64,000 nt of DNA from Diadophis punctatus similis (lineage: Eukaryota > Chordata > Lepidosauria > Squamata > Dipsadidae): the NCBI GenBank assembly GCA_023053685.1, contig JALIGW010000001.1, positions 161,188,547-161,252,546 of the forward strand, read 5' to 3'. Position numbers and translations under genes: made by a program. Shown in pieces: positions 1 through 11,800 of this stretch (positions within the stretch are counted from its first letter, which is position 1; the number at the start of each line of letters is the position of its first letter). The notes beneath the pieces are model-generated. The model worked only from the letters and a program-made list of their open reading frames with translations, ran no database searches and was not told the DNA's origin.

Positions 1-125
1 TAAGGTAAACAGCTCCAAACTGGATTGCAGAAAATACGACTTTAGCAACAGAGTGGTCAATGCCTGGAATGCACTACCTGACTCTGTGGTTTCTTCCCCA
101 AACCCCCAAAACTTCAACCTTAGAC
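1..125 (+). mobile_element. LINE (CR1/L2-like) 3' end, left piece
   Basis: A reading frame from about 53 gives VNAWNALPDSVV, typical of the C-terminal end of CR1/L2-type reverse-transcriptase polyproteins. The frame is cut at 125 by the hAT insertion at 126-578 and the LINE resumes at 587. The copy starts outside the window. Family assignment is by motif resemblance only. Confidence 0.6.
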
Positions 126-578
126 CAGTGATGGCAAACCATTTTTGGCTCGGGTGCAAAAGGATGTGTACACGTGCTAGCGCACGCGCACGTGCCCAAA
201 CCCATGCCCTCCCCCTGTGCATGTGCACAAGCCCTGTGCTTCCCCCCATGCATGCGCACAACCCCCCTGCATTGCCCCCCTTGCATGCGCACAGACCTCA
301 CTGAAGCCTCCAGACTCCTGAAGCCTGGGGACGGCAAAAAACGGGTGAACCGGAAGTTTGGAAATGAACTTCCGATAGGGCCGTTTTTCACTATCCCCAG
401 GCTTCAGGAGGCTTTCCTGAAGCTTGGGGAGAGCGAAAACGGCTGAAAAGAAGCCCAAAAATCAGCTGGCCAGCGCACGCATGCACGTTGGAGCTGACAT
501 AGGGCAATGCCTCGTGTGGCCTCAGATATGGCTCTGCGTGCCACCTGTGGCATGCGTACCATAGGTTCGCCATCACTG
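126..578. mobile_element. hAT-type non-autonomous element with perfect 8 bp TSD
   Basis: Begins CAGTGATGGCAAACC and ends GGTTCGCCATCACTG, an inverted terminal repeat. It is flanked by the identical 8 bp CCTTAGAC (118-125 and 579-586), the signature target-site duplication of hAT transposases. The interior is GC-rich and CpG-bearing with no transposase frame, so mobility would have depended on a transposase in trans. It interrupts a LINE. Further members are at 20109, 41835, 45023, 46437 and 61221. Confidence 0.9.
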
Positions 579-586
579 CCTTAGAC

Positions 587-780
587 TGTCTACTGTCGAC
601 CTCACCCCATTCCTAAGAGGTCTGTAAGGGGCATGCATAAGCGCACCAACGTGCCTACTGTCCCTGTCCTAATGTTCCCTTTTATTTGTATCCATTTCAT
701 ATATTCATAATCATGTTTATATCTGTTATCTAATAGATGCTTTACAAATTAATTAAATAAAATAAATAAATAAATAACAT
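587..780 (+). mobile_element. LINE 3' end, right piece with AT-rich tail
   Basis: Continuation of the LINE split by the hAT element. It runs through a short 3' UTR (ATCTAATAGATGCTTTAC) into an (AAAT)n-like tail at about 752-775. From 781 to 1339 I see only unique AT-rich EFHC1 intron. Confidence 0.55.
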
Positions 781-1339
781 TATTTATTTAGAAATAAGTA
801 AGAATGTAGTGGAAGGAAAAAACAGGTAGGAAGTGTCAGATATCAACTCAGCTAGACTATGTTTTTTATTATCCCTTCTCTTCTTTTCAAATAAAGAATG
901 TTTTTTGCTGTTTTTTTTTACTCTCTCCAAATGCAGTTCTTCCAGATGGAAGAGTGATTGGAGATGAACATTTCATTTGCATCTGTTCCTTTAATAAAAT
1001 GTCCAGATTCATTAGAAATTAAACAATTCTACATTGAATTGTTTTGTCAGTAACTAGAGAACTAAGATGAACAGAAACATGCCAATGCTATTGCCTAGGA
1101 ACAGAATCTCCTAGTTATAAACATAATGGTGTCTTACCCATCCCATTTCTGCTTTTACTGATGCTTCACAACAGAGTACACAATAAGGTTCTTTAAAAAT
1201 TTTAAAACATTTAAATGTATTTAAATTTACTTTTAAATAATTTTTTAAAAAAACTTTAAAACAGATCATTTTACAATATTGTGAGTGAAGTTTCATGGTT
1301 CAATATTGTAATTTTTTTCTTGGCTTATTTTATCTACAG

Positions 1340-1480
1340 ATAATTCCTCCCTACAATGGTTATGGTTTCCTTGAAGACTCTCTTCAAAACTGTTTCAGTT
1401 TGATTCCACAACCCCCTAGGAAAAATATTATTAAAATGCTAGAGAATGACCACAAAATTTTGCGCTATGCTGTTAGAATG
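1340..1480 (+). CDS. EFHC1: EFHC1 exon A: linker and start of third DM10 domain
   Basis: Acceptor TTTTATCTACAG at 1328-1339 and donor GTGAGT at 1481. It has 47 codons in phase 0 at both ends. It includes [17 protein letters not shown] and ends LRYAVRM, the point where the third DM10 domain starts in human. Homology is by remembered alignment. Confidence 0.93.
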
Positions 1481-4400
1481 GTGAGTTGTCATGATTTACA
1501 GATTTCAGAATGATAATTGAGTTGGGGATTAGAAGTTCTTCTTTTAATTTTACCTCCAGAGGTAAAGGTCCAAGGAGTAAAAAGAAGTATTCATATATAC
1601 GAGTTTTTAATTGAAACGATGACTTTGACAACTTGATGAAATTGCTGAAAGAAGGTCAATCCATAATAATAATATAAACTGTAACTCTATTTCTCACAAG
1701 TCAATGAAAAATAGAAGCAGATGTTAAAATATATCAGAATAGTCTTTCAATTCAAAGCACTATGTATACATAGAATCTGATTAAAACCGAGAGTTTTCAA
1801 ACTAGGGAGTAATGGGAAACACATACTGTATATCTGTTGATGTATACAGTGTAGTTTTCCTTGGCTGATTGAGGATATCTATTTAGTTCTCTACATTTAG
1901 TTCTCATCTTAAGTAACTATACTCCCTTTTTGTTGCTTTCATTTCAGAGCATCCAATCATTTTATTGCTGTAAGATTGCATTTCAGAAGGTTTGCAGTAG
2001 TGAGAGCAACTGTAATGTGTATAAAACCAGAAACAGGATAAAAGATAGAAGTTCCATCAAAGGAATAAGTTACCATTAAATACTCAGGCCTATCACACTG
2101 TATAGGAACATATAAATCATAAATTACATAGGATCCAGGAGTGTGGTGCAGCTGTTAAACAGGTCAATGAAGTCTTAAGCTGCATTAACAGAATCATAAA
2201 GTCCAGAAAAGTGCAGAACAAAATTTGTTTAAATATTAGGAGAAATTTCTTATGATTCAGAGCTATTTAACAGGAAAACAATTTCTCTTTCCTGAGAGGT
2301 GGTAGGATCTCCTTCAATGGAGATATTTAAACAGAGGTTAAATAGGCATCTTCATGGAGAGTGATGTAAATGTAATTTGCTTTGAACAGAGAAAACATGA
2401 CTTCTATGATTTGAACAATTTAAATAATGATTCAATGTGTTATTCAGCTGCTTTTTACACAATGGATTAATTCAGTATGACTTGAGAGTTTCAGGACCTT
2501 CAAGATGTCATGTTGGGAATAGCCAAACATGAACAAGCCCTTTAAGCACAGCATATTTTGCAGCTTACATTTGACCTTTAATCTGTCCAGGAATCCTCAA
2601 ACCCCGATGACAGCAAGAGACATTTCGTCCTCTCCTATTGCCTCGCTACTGACATGATAAGCATTTATGAACCACCTATGCGCAATTCAGGAATTATCGG
2701 TGGCAAATACCTAGGCAAAACCAAAATCCCAAAGCCAGGATCCTCTACAGATGATCCTGTTTATTATGAACCTGCCGACTTAACCATAGGCGCTATGGTA
2801 GAAGGTAAGTAGAAAGATGGAGTATAAATATTTTAGAAGCGAATATTTCGGCACATATTCATTCTTCATTCTATATTTTTTGCATAAGAAAGAATGTTTT
2901 TCTCTGTTAGAATTATTCAAAAGAATATAGCATAGAGAATTATGTAATTTGCAGCTAAAACAAGCTGGATACATTTTCTACAATTTCCCTTGCTTTCATC
3001 GGGCACTGTTGAGCTATTTGAGCTATAAAGTTCACAAGTGACATATCTTTTCAGATTAATTACAACCTGGGTTTTTGGAGAGGGATCTGACTTCAATATC
3101 CCTTGGAATGATAAAATGCCATTTTACTGACAAATAAACAACGCACTAAGACATGGCAGAGGTAAAACATATTGTTAGTCCTCTTACAGCTTATTGCTGT
3201 AGCCTTACACATTTTCCTCAGATCAGAATAGAAATAAAAACGTTGATAGAAAGTAACTGCAGTCGCGCATTTCTTGTCCTGTTTTGGCAGGTATGCCTAG
3301 CTTGTTTCATGTTTTCCTTCAATTGCTTTGCAAAACAAAAAACAGATTGTTGAGCTGCAAGTTTAGTTAAAACCTTTTACTTCTTGGACTGCAGGCTTGT
3401 TCTTCTAAGAAAATAGCCAGTCATCTATGGCAAGGGTAGTTCAGTACCATCTTTTTCATTTATAGAGCTTCAAGGATTCCACCAATGCAATTCAATGGCA
3501 TATTGTTACTTTCCAGATTTCTATTTTTCATGTTTTCCCTACGTCACTGAAAAGGTTTAAAATAAGCACAGTATGCTATTGCTAGGGTTAAAGCACCTAT
3601 TGGGTACTTTTAAAAATCCCAAAACATTCAGCTTTGTCCAGGGGTGAGTCCTAACTTACCTCTACCTTACCCCGCAGTACCGAAAAATCTGAATAAAATA
3701 AAATAAAATAAGCCGAAAACAAGATGGCGACGCATGCACAGTGCTGGAAACTCAGCTTCTGCACATGCTCACAAGGGAAAAAAAAATTCCATTTTTTTTA
3801 AATTAAAAAAAAAAGATGACGGCGCCCACGGATCGGCACCGATCGAACTGGTTCCGTGATGTCATTGTGACATCACCAGCGGGTCTCTACAGGTTCGGGC
3901 GAACTGGTCCGAACCGGGAGGAACCCACCTCTGGCTTTGTCCCTCCATCAATGTTTCCACATCACCACCGGTGTTGTTAAGAATTTAAAAGGCTGAAAAA
4001 ATGTGCACCATCCCCACCTCTGAAAAAGTTGCACTAGCTTAATCTATATTTCTGGTACTGGTAGTTGGTCATGATGATGACAGATTGTCTCTTTCATGCA
4101 GTGTTTGGCCACAGGTTCATTATTGTGGATGCAGATAATTATGTGTTGAATTATATGGAAAGCAATTTGGAAAGCTTCCCAGCATCTGTTGTGCAGTCTA
4201 TGAGATATCATTTTGCACCCCGCATGGCAGCAATAGAGGAACTAAAGAGGTGAGCACTTTCAGAAAATATCCATAGAAAATGTTCCATAACTAATATTAA
4301 TTATGCTGATTCTGCAGCTGTTGGTCTGAGGATGATGGAAGATATTCCCTTTACATGATCATAGACAATAAATCAATAGCTATTATAACTTTACCTTCAA

Positions 4401-7400
4401 ACATCAGAAATAGTCACAGCTTTCATAAAGAGGGACTTACACTACGGACCCATGTCCATTTACCAGAGAATAGTATCAGGAAAGGGCACTTGCTTTCATC
4501 CTCCACCAAAGATGCACATGGTTGGTTATTGTGAGTAAAATAATGCTGGACATGATCAACTATTCACATTTTCTATCAAGTTCCTAGATGGGTTGACTAT
4601 CCTTGTAGATAGTTCCATCAGATTGAATAAATCTAAAATAATCAGTACTGAAATGTTTTATTTATGTGACTACTACTTGCATGGAGCGAGAAGTAACAGT
4701 GCTAGCTAGAGAAAAAATGGAATTGGATTTTAATTGAAAAAGACACAGAGGAAAAGAATGGTCACTTACCTGGGAGAGTAAGATCAAAATCCGTTGTTTA
4801 AAATCAGATAAATCTGCAACAGTTATGTTGAAATGGTTTATGATTTGTTTTCAGCCACCTAATTAGTAGGCTGATTGAAAATTTAGTAGAGTGGTCAGAG
4901 TGCATTGCAAATTGGGGGTATTCATTGTCAGTGTAAAATGTGCCTGCATTACTGTGACATAGAAGTAAATTTTAAGAATGGCTTTTCTTTTGAACAGTAG
5001 ATGATAAATTTTCTCCATTTAGTTGTAAGTCCTGATATCTCCACAGCCCCCAATGCTATCCATATGGAATGTGTACCTAACCATAGTTAGATTAAAATGC
5101 AGGTGATTGATCATAATTTTAAGAAGCCTTTCAAGATGCTTGAGTCTTGAGGACATCATATGACATCCTAGTTCTTTTCTCCCTCTAGGTTAGCTTCCAA
5201 TGAGCCTGACCCGCAGGAGCTAGCTGCATTATTGGAGCAGATTCAGGAACACATGAGGCGGCATAATTATCTGCCGGACAGCAGTATGCAGGAAGCTTTC
5301 CTTAAGCAAGATAAAGATGGCTCAGGGCTTCTAAACAAAGCAGAGTTTTTTGCCCTTTGTGACCATTTTAAAATACCAACTGATGACCCAATTTTCCAAA
5401 AGGTAAAATCTCTGGCAATCTCTTCTATTTGTAAGCCAAGGCTGATCAACAGTGAGAACAATGATAGAAATGTTCAAAAGAAGAAATAACTATATTTAGG
5501 CTTTTAAATTTGGAAATTCAGGTAATGGGATATTAATAGTGTACAGAGATACTGGTCCATCTGCTCCATCCATAATTCTACCAATATGATTCAGAGACTG
5601 GGATCAATCTAAAATTATTGTGGCTATACAGTTGCTTTTATTTATTTCTTTATAGTACCGATAAAAAGATAATTGTGGCATAATACAGAATAGAATACAG
5701 AATAACAGACTTGGAAGGGACTTTGGAGGTCTTCTAGTCCAACCCCCTGCTGAAGCCTATACCATTGTGGACAAATGGCTGTCCAATCTGTTCTTAAAAA
5801 CCTCCAGTGTTAAATGTTATATGCTCCTATATCATGGAGACTTACAACCTGGAATGTATCTTTATATAGAGATTTCTTGCCAATTCATGTTGTAATTAAT
5901 AGATTTTTTTTTAGTTTATCAAAGCAGTGGGAAGTTTCTGCATATTTTCATGAGTTCCACTTGCCTGATTTCTGCTAGGATTTTAGGAGTAACAAATTTT
6001 AGAACTCCACAGTGGTTTGTATTAGCCATTTTCTGAAATCCTTATGTATACTCGCAATTTAAGTATTATTAAATTGTGTGCTATTGCAGTTAGCTAGTGG
6101 TATTCTATGTTTTTAAATTTTGATTTATATTATTTGAGTCTTAATACTGGTGATTTATTATGTGATAATTGTCATTTGCAGCACTAGTTATTTAGCTAAA
6201 ATGTTCCAAAGTCTTTCCCAGATTCTTACATACAAGTACAGTAGATATGATGGCAGAATTTCATTGCTAAGCAATGTAGTTCTAAAACTTGACATCATGG
6301 GACCACGTTGTGGTCAACAGCAATTCTAACACTCACCCATTGCCATCATTAACTAAATTCCATTGGTCGTTAGTCAAGGACCCACCCTAATCCAAGCCAT
6401 TCCCAGCCTGATCCCTCTCAGCCCCAAGCCTCAGTTCTTCCAAGGTAAGGGACATCCTTCCCTACAACTCCTCCCAACTGCCTATTCCCCCAACCTCTGC
6501 CCGCTGGGACAGCCTGCACCCTGTATTGTGGGGTGGCAAGCAGCTTCATTATACCTCACAGTTATGGGACTGCTTGTTATGTTGCAGTTCAGGGTTTGCA
6601 AGAAACCTCTGAGCTGCAGCCACTTGGGAAGCCACAGCCTTGCCCAAGAAGCCGCAGCCACCCCAGCTTAAGTGACCCTGCATTCAGAAGCCCCTGATGC
6701 TGTAGCTCAACCTTGCTGTCTTTCTGCTGCTGCTGCTGAGGCATGCCTGGCCACTTGAGGCCTTCTTGCCAAGGTCTCACAAGGATACTGCAACTTGTGA
6801 CATTGGGAAAAAGCCTCATGTGGCCAGCAGCAACAACCTCGCAAAGGCTGGGCATGCTAGGTCAGCAGTGGAACAAGAATATAGTAAAGTTCAGCTAGGG
6901 TAGTGGAGCCCACAGCGGCAGGGCAGGGGCTGTGGAATGGAGGGAGCCAAAAGGGCAGAAATGGGGATGATTTGAGGGGCGACGGGTGTTAAAGTGTTCC
7001 TGCAGTTGTGTGGGTGGGCTGCTAAACTCCTGAATTTTGATCACGGGTCAAAGGGGGCCCTGCCACAGCCATAATTTTAGAGACCGGATATAAGTACTAT
7101 TTGTTCAGCATTATTATAGCTTCAAACGGTCATTGAATAAATCATCATAACTCAAGGACACTTGTCTGTTTTTAACTTAATTGTACATGTTCATTACAAA
7201 TCCTATTGTTATTCTTTTTCATTTCAGTTTAAAAGAACATTATCGCTGATTTTGTTTCCCACTTGAATCAGTATGCTACTTAGATATCAGATTTTATTTG
7301 AATAGCAGGCACTTTGTTTGGATTTTGTAATAAGTAATAGATTTGAAAATGAAATTGAAATGTGTGAAAGAAAATGATAAAAAAAGTTCTCTGGGTAAAA

Positions 7401-7754
7401 CTGCATTATTTCAGTACTTGGAAGGCAGCCAATTGTTTCCTTCTCCCAATAGCATATTATGTCTGTGTTTTCACATACCCCAAGAATCCTGCAAGTTTTT
7501 AAAAAATTATAAGAAAAGGAAACAGCCTGACTTTTGTTTCATTCTACTCTGAAGATTACAAACAAAAATCTTACTATTGCAGATTAACTGTACATGCTCT
7601 TAGGTCATGTGGCAATTTAAAAAATATATATGAAAGTACAGCATTTGCAACTTTTCATTGGCTTCTCTCTCTTTTTTTGCAGCTTATTAAAATGTGTTCT
7701 CACGGGGAAAATCAGATAAGATACCCTGACTTCCTCAGAGCTTTCCAAAGTTGA
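1340..7754 (+). CDS. EFHC1: EFHC1 (myoclonin-1), C-terminal five coding exons (gene-level entry)
   Basis: Five exons (1340-1480, 2591-2804, 4102-4249, 5189-5402, 7683-7754) join in a continuous frame with GT-AG introns to give 262 C-terminal residues and a TGA. This equals the human protein (640 aa) from about residue 379 to its end; the 5' exons lie left of the window. The order is linker, third DM10 domain, a charged linker, then an EF-hand. Diagnostic segments are [37 protein letters not shown] and [16 protein letters not shown]1 is a microtubule-associated protein of ciliary axonemes, with DM10 domains packing on doublet microtubules (family knowledge). The EFHC2 paralogue is the main alternative, but the TRAM2 neighbour argues for EFHC1. 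It converges with TRAM2. Confidence 0.93.
2150..2400 (+). mobile_element. degraded CR1-like LINE 3' fragment
   Basis: Words such as AGGAGAAATTTCTTATG, TCCTTCAATGGAGATATTTA and TAGGCATCTTCATGG resemble the CR1 3' region better preserved at 34821-35398. It is ancient and lacks clear ends. The rest of intron 1481-2590 shows nothing recognisable. Confidence 0.45.
2591..2804 (+). CDS. EFHC1: EFHC1 exon B: third DM10 domain core
   Basis: Acceptor AATCTGTCCAG, donor GTAAGT. It has 71 codons plus one base and encodes [19 protein letters not shown], then [19 protein letters not shown] and a stretch ending TIGAMVE. This is the best conserved exon of the gene in the window. Confidence 0.95.
3639..3933. 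mobile_element. hAT-type element (CAGGGGTGAGT... / ...GAACCCACCTCTG)
   Basis: Flanked by a perfect 8 bp duplication GCTTTGTC (3631-3638, 3934-3941). The right arm has GTTCGGGCGAACTGGTCCG, the GAACC-rich signature of the fold-back hAT family at 40855, 45334, 50839 and 53235. The left arm has decayed, with a simple A-rich insertion in the middle. Confidence 0.85.
4102..4249 (+). CDS. EFHC1: EFHC1 exon C: end of third DM10 domain
   Basis: Acceptor CTCTTTCATGCAG, donor GTGAGC. Codons split at both ends (G|TG and AG|G). It encodes [20 protein letters not shown], the DM10 terminal strand, then a variable linker rich in S, M and R. Confidence 0.93.
4250..5188 (+). other. EFHC1 intron, no recognisable element
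   Basis: Unique-looking AT-rich intron with no repeat, RNA gene or conserved frame that I can support. Confidence 0.6.
5189..5402 (+). CDS. EFHC1: EFHC1 exon D: helical linker and EF-hand loop
   Basis: Acceptor CTCCCTCTAG, donor GTAAAA. It encodes an acidic/helical stretch ([18 protein letters not shown]) then an EF-hand. The loop [12 protein letters not shown] has Asp, Asp, Ser, a backbone position, Asn and Glu at ligand positions 1, 3, 5, 7, 9 and 12, so it looks calcium-competent. The human loop as I recall it is more degenerate. Confidence 0.93.
5690..5825 (-). mobile_element. CR1 LINE 3' tail fragment
   Basis: On the minus strand this reads the CR1 end GTTGGACTAGAAGACCTCC and the CCCTTCCAAG-type terminus. 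The same tail occurs at 35340-35398 and 39905-40195. Confidence 0.7.
6260..7165. repeat. possible degraded Tigger-like (TA-TSD) element
   Basis: The left part has TTGGTCGTTAGTCAAGGACC and the right part ends AATCATCATAACTCAAGGAC. Both echo the terminal words of the well-preserved family at 24111 and 60213. The GC-richer middle codes for nothing recognisable. Borders are approximate. Confidence 0.35.
7683..7754 (+). CDS. EFHC1: EFHC1 terminal coding exon with stop
   Basis: Acceptor CTTTTTTTGCAG. It encodes [20 protein letters not shown] followed by FQS and TGA at 7752-7754. The human C-terminus as I recall it has the same spacing (CSHGEGKINYYNF, then VRAFSN), which fixes the gene's end. Confidence 0.93.
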   Translation, partial: LIKMCSHGENQIRYPDFLRAFQS

Positions 7755-8070
7755 TCAGTTCAAAACTAGCCATTACCAGCTGTACAAGATCAATTTCGAT
7801 TAAAAACTCTAATTATTGAAAGCTGCTCTGGTATTCCTTCCTTTTTCTACCATATACTCAACTTATCATTTTCCAGATTACTTGATAAAAACAGTCTATC
7901 ACAGCTCTGATCCTTCTAGTAGAGTGAAGGTGGTTATCTCAATGCATATAATTATGGATAGTTCTTTATTTTATTGCCTGAGAAGCAAATGACTCTTACG
8001 GAATTGTGTCAATGTAATTATCCTTTAGTAATAGACCTACTTTATCAGTTATGAACAATATGCCTGTCTC
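7755..8070 (+). other. EFHC1: EFHC1 3' UTR and convergent intergenic spacer
   Basis: No strict AATAAA was seen just after the stop. An ATTAAA variant lies at 7799-7804 and would give a short 3' UTR. Transcript data would be needed to fix the end. Confidence 0.4.
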
Positions 8071-8074
8071 TCAC

Positions 8075-8400
8075 AGTATATCCCAGCTGGTTCAGTCTGG
8101 CAGGGTTGGTGTGCTCTGGGTTCCATCTTTCAGGTCCCTGGAAGTGTGCCTTCTTCGTAGCAGCACCTGTGCTCTAGAATGCGGTTCCCCCGAGATTTGT
8201 ATGACTCCCACACTACTGACTCCAAATGTGTGGCTTTTCACTGAGGCCTTCAGTGAGTGCAATTGACACTCCCTTTCTTTCTTTCTTTGTTTCCATCCAG
8301 AATTGGATTGTTACTTGTTTTAAAATGTTTTTAACAATTTGTAAACCATCCAGAGTTGCTGGAAGTCGGGTAGCATGTAAATTTATTTTATTATTATAAC
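8075..8400 (+). mobile_element. L2-like LINE 3' end
   Basis: Ends GTAAACCATCCAGAGTTGCT followed by TAAATTTATTTTATTATTA, the typical terminus of squamate L2-type copies. A related copy is at 43430-43800. Upstream it has the degenerate coding end (CTTCGTAGCAGCACCTGTGC). Confidence 0.55.
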
Positions 8401-8880
8401 AAATGCACAGAAAAGTTAAACCCCCTTAACCATTCATCAACCCAGTGAAGTTGAAAACATGTATTACAAGAACCTCAGGATTCAGAACTTTCCAAGTCCC
8501 TAAAGTGGGAGGGGAAGACATTTAATGGCAGTCTGTTGTTAATATGATTTCCTTCCTGTTGCCTGAAGCAAGTAAAATTATAAGCCTTCATTTAAGAAAG
8601 GATAAAACTTACTTAGGTTTACATATACTGTAAGAACCAAGCAAGCTCTATGTTATATGTTTCAACAGAGTCACTGCACTTGCTCTGTCCAGAATTTTCT
8701 TCTTTGGGACTTCTTACAATCTCAGCATATTCCATAGGAATTTCAAACATGTTCAAATATTCTGATATTACTTAGCCAGGCAAGCAGGAAGCCTGCAGCA
8801 ATGAATACCAAGCTGGTTAAGAACTATGCTTTCATAGTTCATGGCGAAGTATAAATTAGTAGTGAATGAACAATGGTACT

Positions 8881-11800
8881 TTTCATCATTCTATGCCTTT
8901 TTTATTTCAGAAAAATAGTTGTATCACAGATTGCTTTCATAAAAGCTCTTTAACAATAACAAAAAAATCATAAACAAATTGGATTTTCCAATGGTGGGAA
9001 TAAAACGTTGAGAACCCCCCCCCCCAAAATTGTCCCTTCCCTCCCTGCAAACCAGGAGACAACAAGATTAAATTTAAATATGCAAAAATATGCAAAATTA
9101 GGCTTAAATTTGGTCCATAATTAGAATTACTAATGGGAAAAAACCCAGCCATGTACACTTCTAATATAACATTTTCTGCTCTATACTGTCATTTGTAGAA
9201 CAATTATAATACTTAATTTCTGAAGAAGGTCAACAAAACAAAGCCCTTAGAAACAACCCTGATGTAGCTGTGGTTTCAGGATAATAAAGATTTTTTTTTC
9301 CTGGAAGACACAAAAGAATGTATAGAGGTAAACGGTTTTCCACGTAATAGTATCAGAAACAGAACAAAATCTTAATTTCAACCAGACTGACCGCAAATTA
9401 TCTGCAACTTTCACAATGCATTTTACATAACATGTACAATTTGTTTAAAAAACAAAGCCTAAAAAAATAAAAATTGTATGGGTAGGACATTTAATTATTT
9501 TGCTAGCTGCTTTATCACATGGATACTTCAAAGAAAAGCAAACCATATACTATTTCTAAAATCACAAAGATTTACTACTTACTGAGCTTTGGAACGCTTA
9601 GTTAAATCTCAATATTATGCTACATATCTGTTGATTCATCTAGGCCAGGGATAGGCAAATTCATGCCCATTCAATTTCTTGAACCCCATCCTGCTCTCTA
9701 ACTTTTTAAAAACAGTTTCAATTTTAAAAAAATAAAATAAAATTGGGAAGGTGGCTTACTTTAAAGTGAAGCACCAGCCTCTAGCATTATCTGCAGCCAT
9801 GAGGTCCCAACTGGGGTAACAAATAATATCTTGGGGCTAGTTCACCATTTGTTAAATGGGTATTTTGTGACCGACCATATCTAACCTGACACTCATTCTG
9901 CAAACATGCTCAGCATATGTTCTCGAAATTCCAAACATACTTTGACCCAAAAAATTTGCTTACCCTTGACCTAGAACAAGAAAGAAAGGAAAGGCACTAT
10001 GAGGCACTTAATCCTGTGTTAAAGAAAGAATTAAGTCCCAGAGCTAATGATGTTGCCCCCAACCCAAACAAATATAATTACATTATGGAGAACTACTTTT
10101 CCCATTTCTTTCTCTCAAGATGAGATCACTCACAACAGATCATAAATCGATACAACCTTTTTTAATTGAGTAATGAGAGAAGCAGAGAATAGAGGAACCA
10201 AAAGTTAAGATTCAGGCTCTTATGATTTAACTTTGAGTGAGACTATGCTTACTCATACAAAGGCACCCTTAGGTTAAAACCCCATTTGTGTTGGTGGGTT
10301 GTCCCTCTTTACATCCACACACAATATCTACTGAGACAGCAATTTAAAGCAGACCATTAGTGCTGGAGAGGAAAGGTAACTCCCCCTAAGTTATTTTCAT
10401 TTTTACTGTAACAACATCATCTTTTATTTTGAGAATGAAAGCACCCAAAAGTAGAAGGCAATTCTCCATAAAAAGTGGCACAAACTGGTGATGTCTTATG
10501 TATGTGTAACTTCTGCTTAGAATTGCAGTTTCAATGACTGCATAGTGTTTTTTAAAGGCCCTGTTCCTAAATAATTACAAAACTAAGCATAACATCTAAT
10601 TCTAGCAACAGACGCTATGAAAGACGCTCAAAAGCAGTTGTTCAAAAATTTTTTAGAAATACAATGACACATTCAAAATTAAAACCAAGAGCATCTAGTC
10701 TGTTATGGAAATATTTGTGATATTATGGATTGTTCGTATTACAAAAGAGATTCTAGAATAGTTCCAACAATTACACTAGTCAAGCAACTACTTATGGTCA
10801 AAAAGGCATAGAAATTGAAGCAAAACATCCAGCAAAAGCTGCCCCCTTTTTGAATAGCTAAACTAGGGCATACAGTATAAGTGAACTACAACAATACATA
10901 TACAAAGAAAAACCAATATGAAAGATAAAAATATTGGAAAGGCTATGTGATAATGTAAGGCACTTGCACAAAATTGAACCAATTTCGTTGTATACATGAT
11001 GTACAATGACAATAAAGGCTTTGAATATCACTACAATTGAAAACCTGGTGCAGGATGGAAGGAGTTGGACTAACTGGGTCAGGGTAAGGCCTGTTTGGAG
11101 GCTTTTCTGCAGCTTTCTAGAACTAGTTCTTTGGGAAACCTAAGTCTTTTGACTGAGCTTGGTGCAAAGTCAGAAAGCTCCATTTAACTAAGATCAGAAT
11201 TAACAAAAAGCATAAGGAATTCCAATTAAGAACACTGATGTAAAGAATTGTTGTAAAAGAAAGCCTACACATTGCATATATATTTCATGGCCCTCAAAGC
11301 ACTCCCCAAAAGGTGCAAGTAAAATATTTGGCTAGATTTTTATTTTTTTATTTTTAGCATTTTGGTAGCTTTGGGGAAAAACTGAAGAGTGCAGTGAATT
11401 CATTATGTTTCCAGAGACTCAAAACACTTAAAAATTAGGGCAATTTTATTACATCCACTATTGCAAGATGATCATCAACATGACACAGGCCCAAGAGTGG
11501 TTCTTCTGGTGGTAGAAGCCATACATATCTGCTTTGCAATAGTGGTGGGCTTTCTGTTAGGCGCAAGCAATAGAGCTATCACATTCACATATGCATGTAG
11601 GCTGGCCCACCATATCTGACCTACTTAGCACCATCACTAACCCAGTTTACTCCTTCACTCCTGTATAAAAATGATACAGATGAGGTATATTTAGAACTCA
11701 ATAAGAGCTAAGGAGTGACAGGCACAATATGGTATAGTTGATTTCAGCTCAGAAGGGCTCTGATCTGAACATTTCAAGATTTTGGTGGGAAGAAAAAAAT

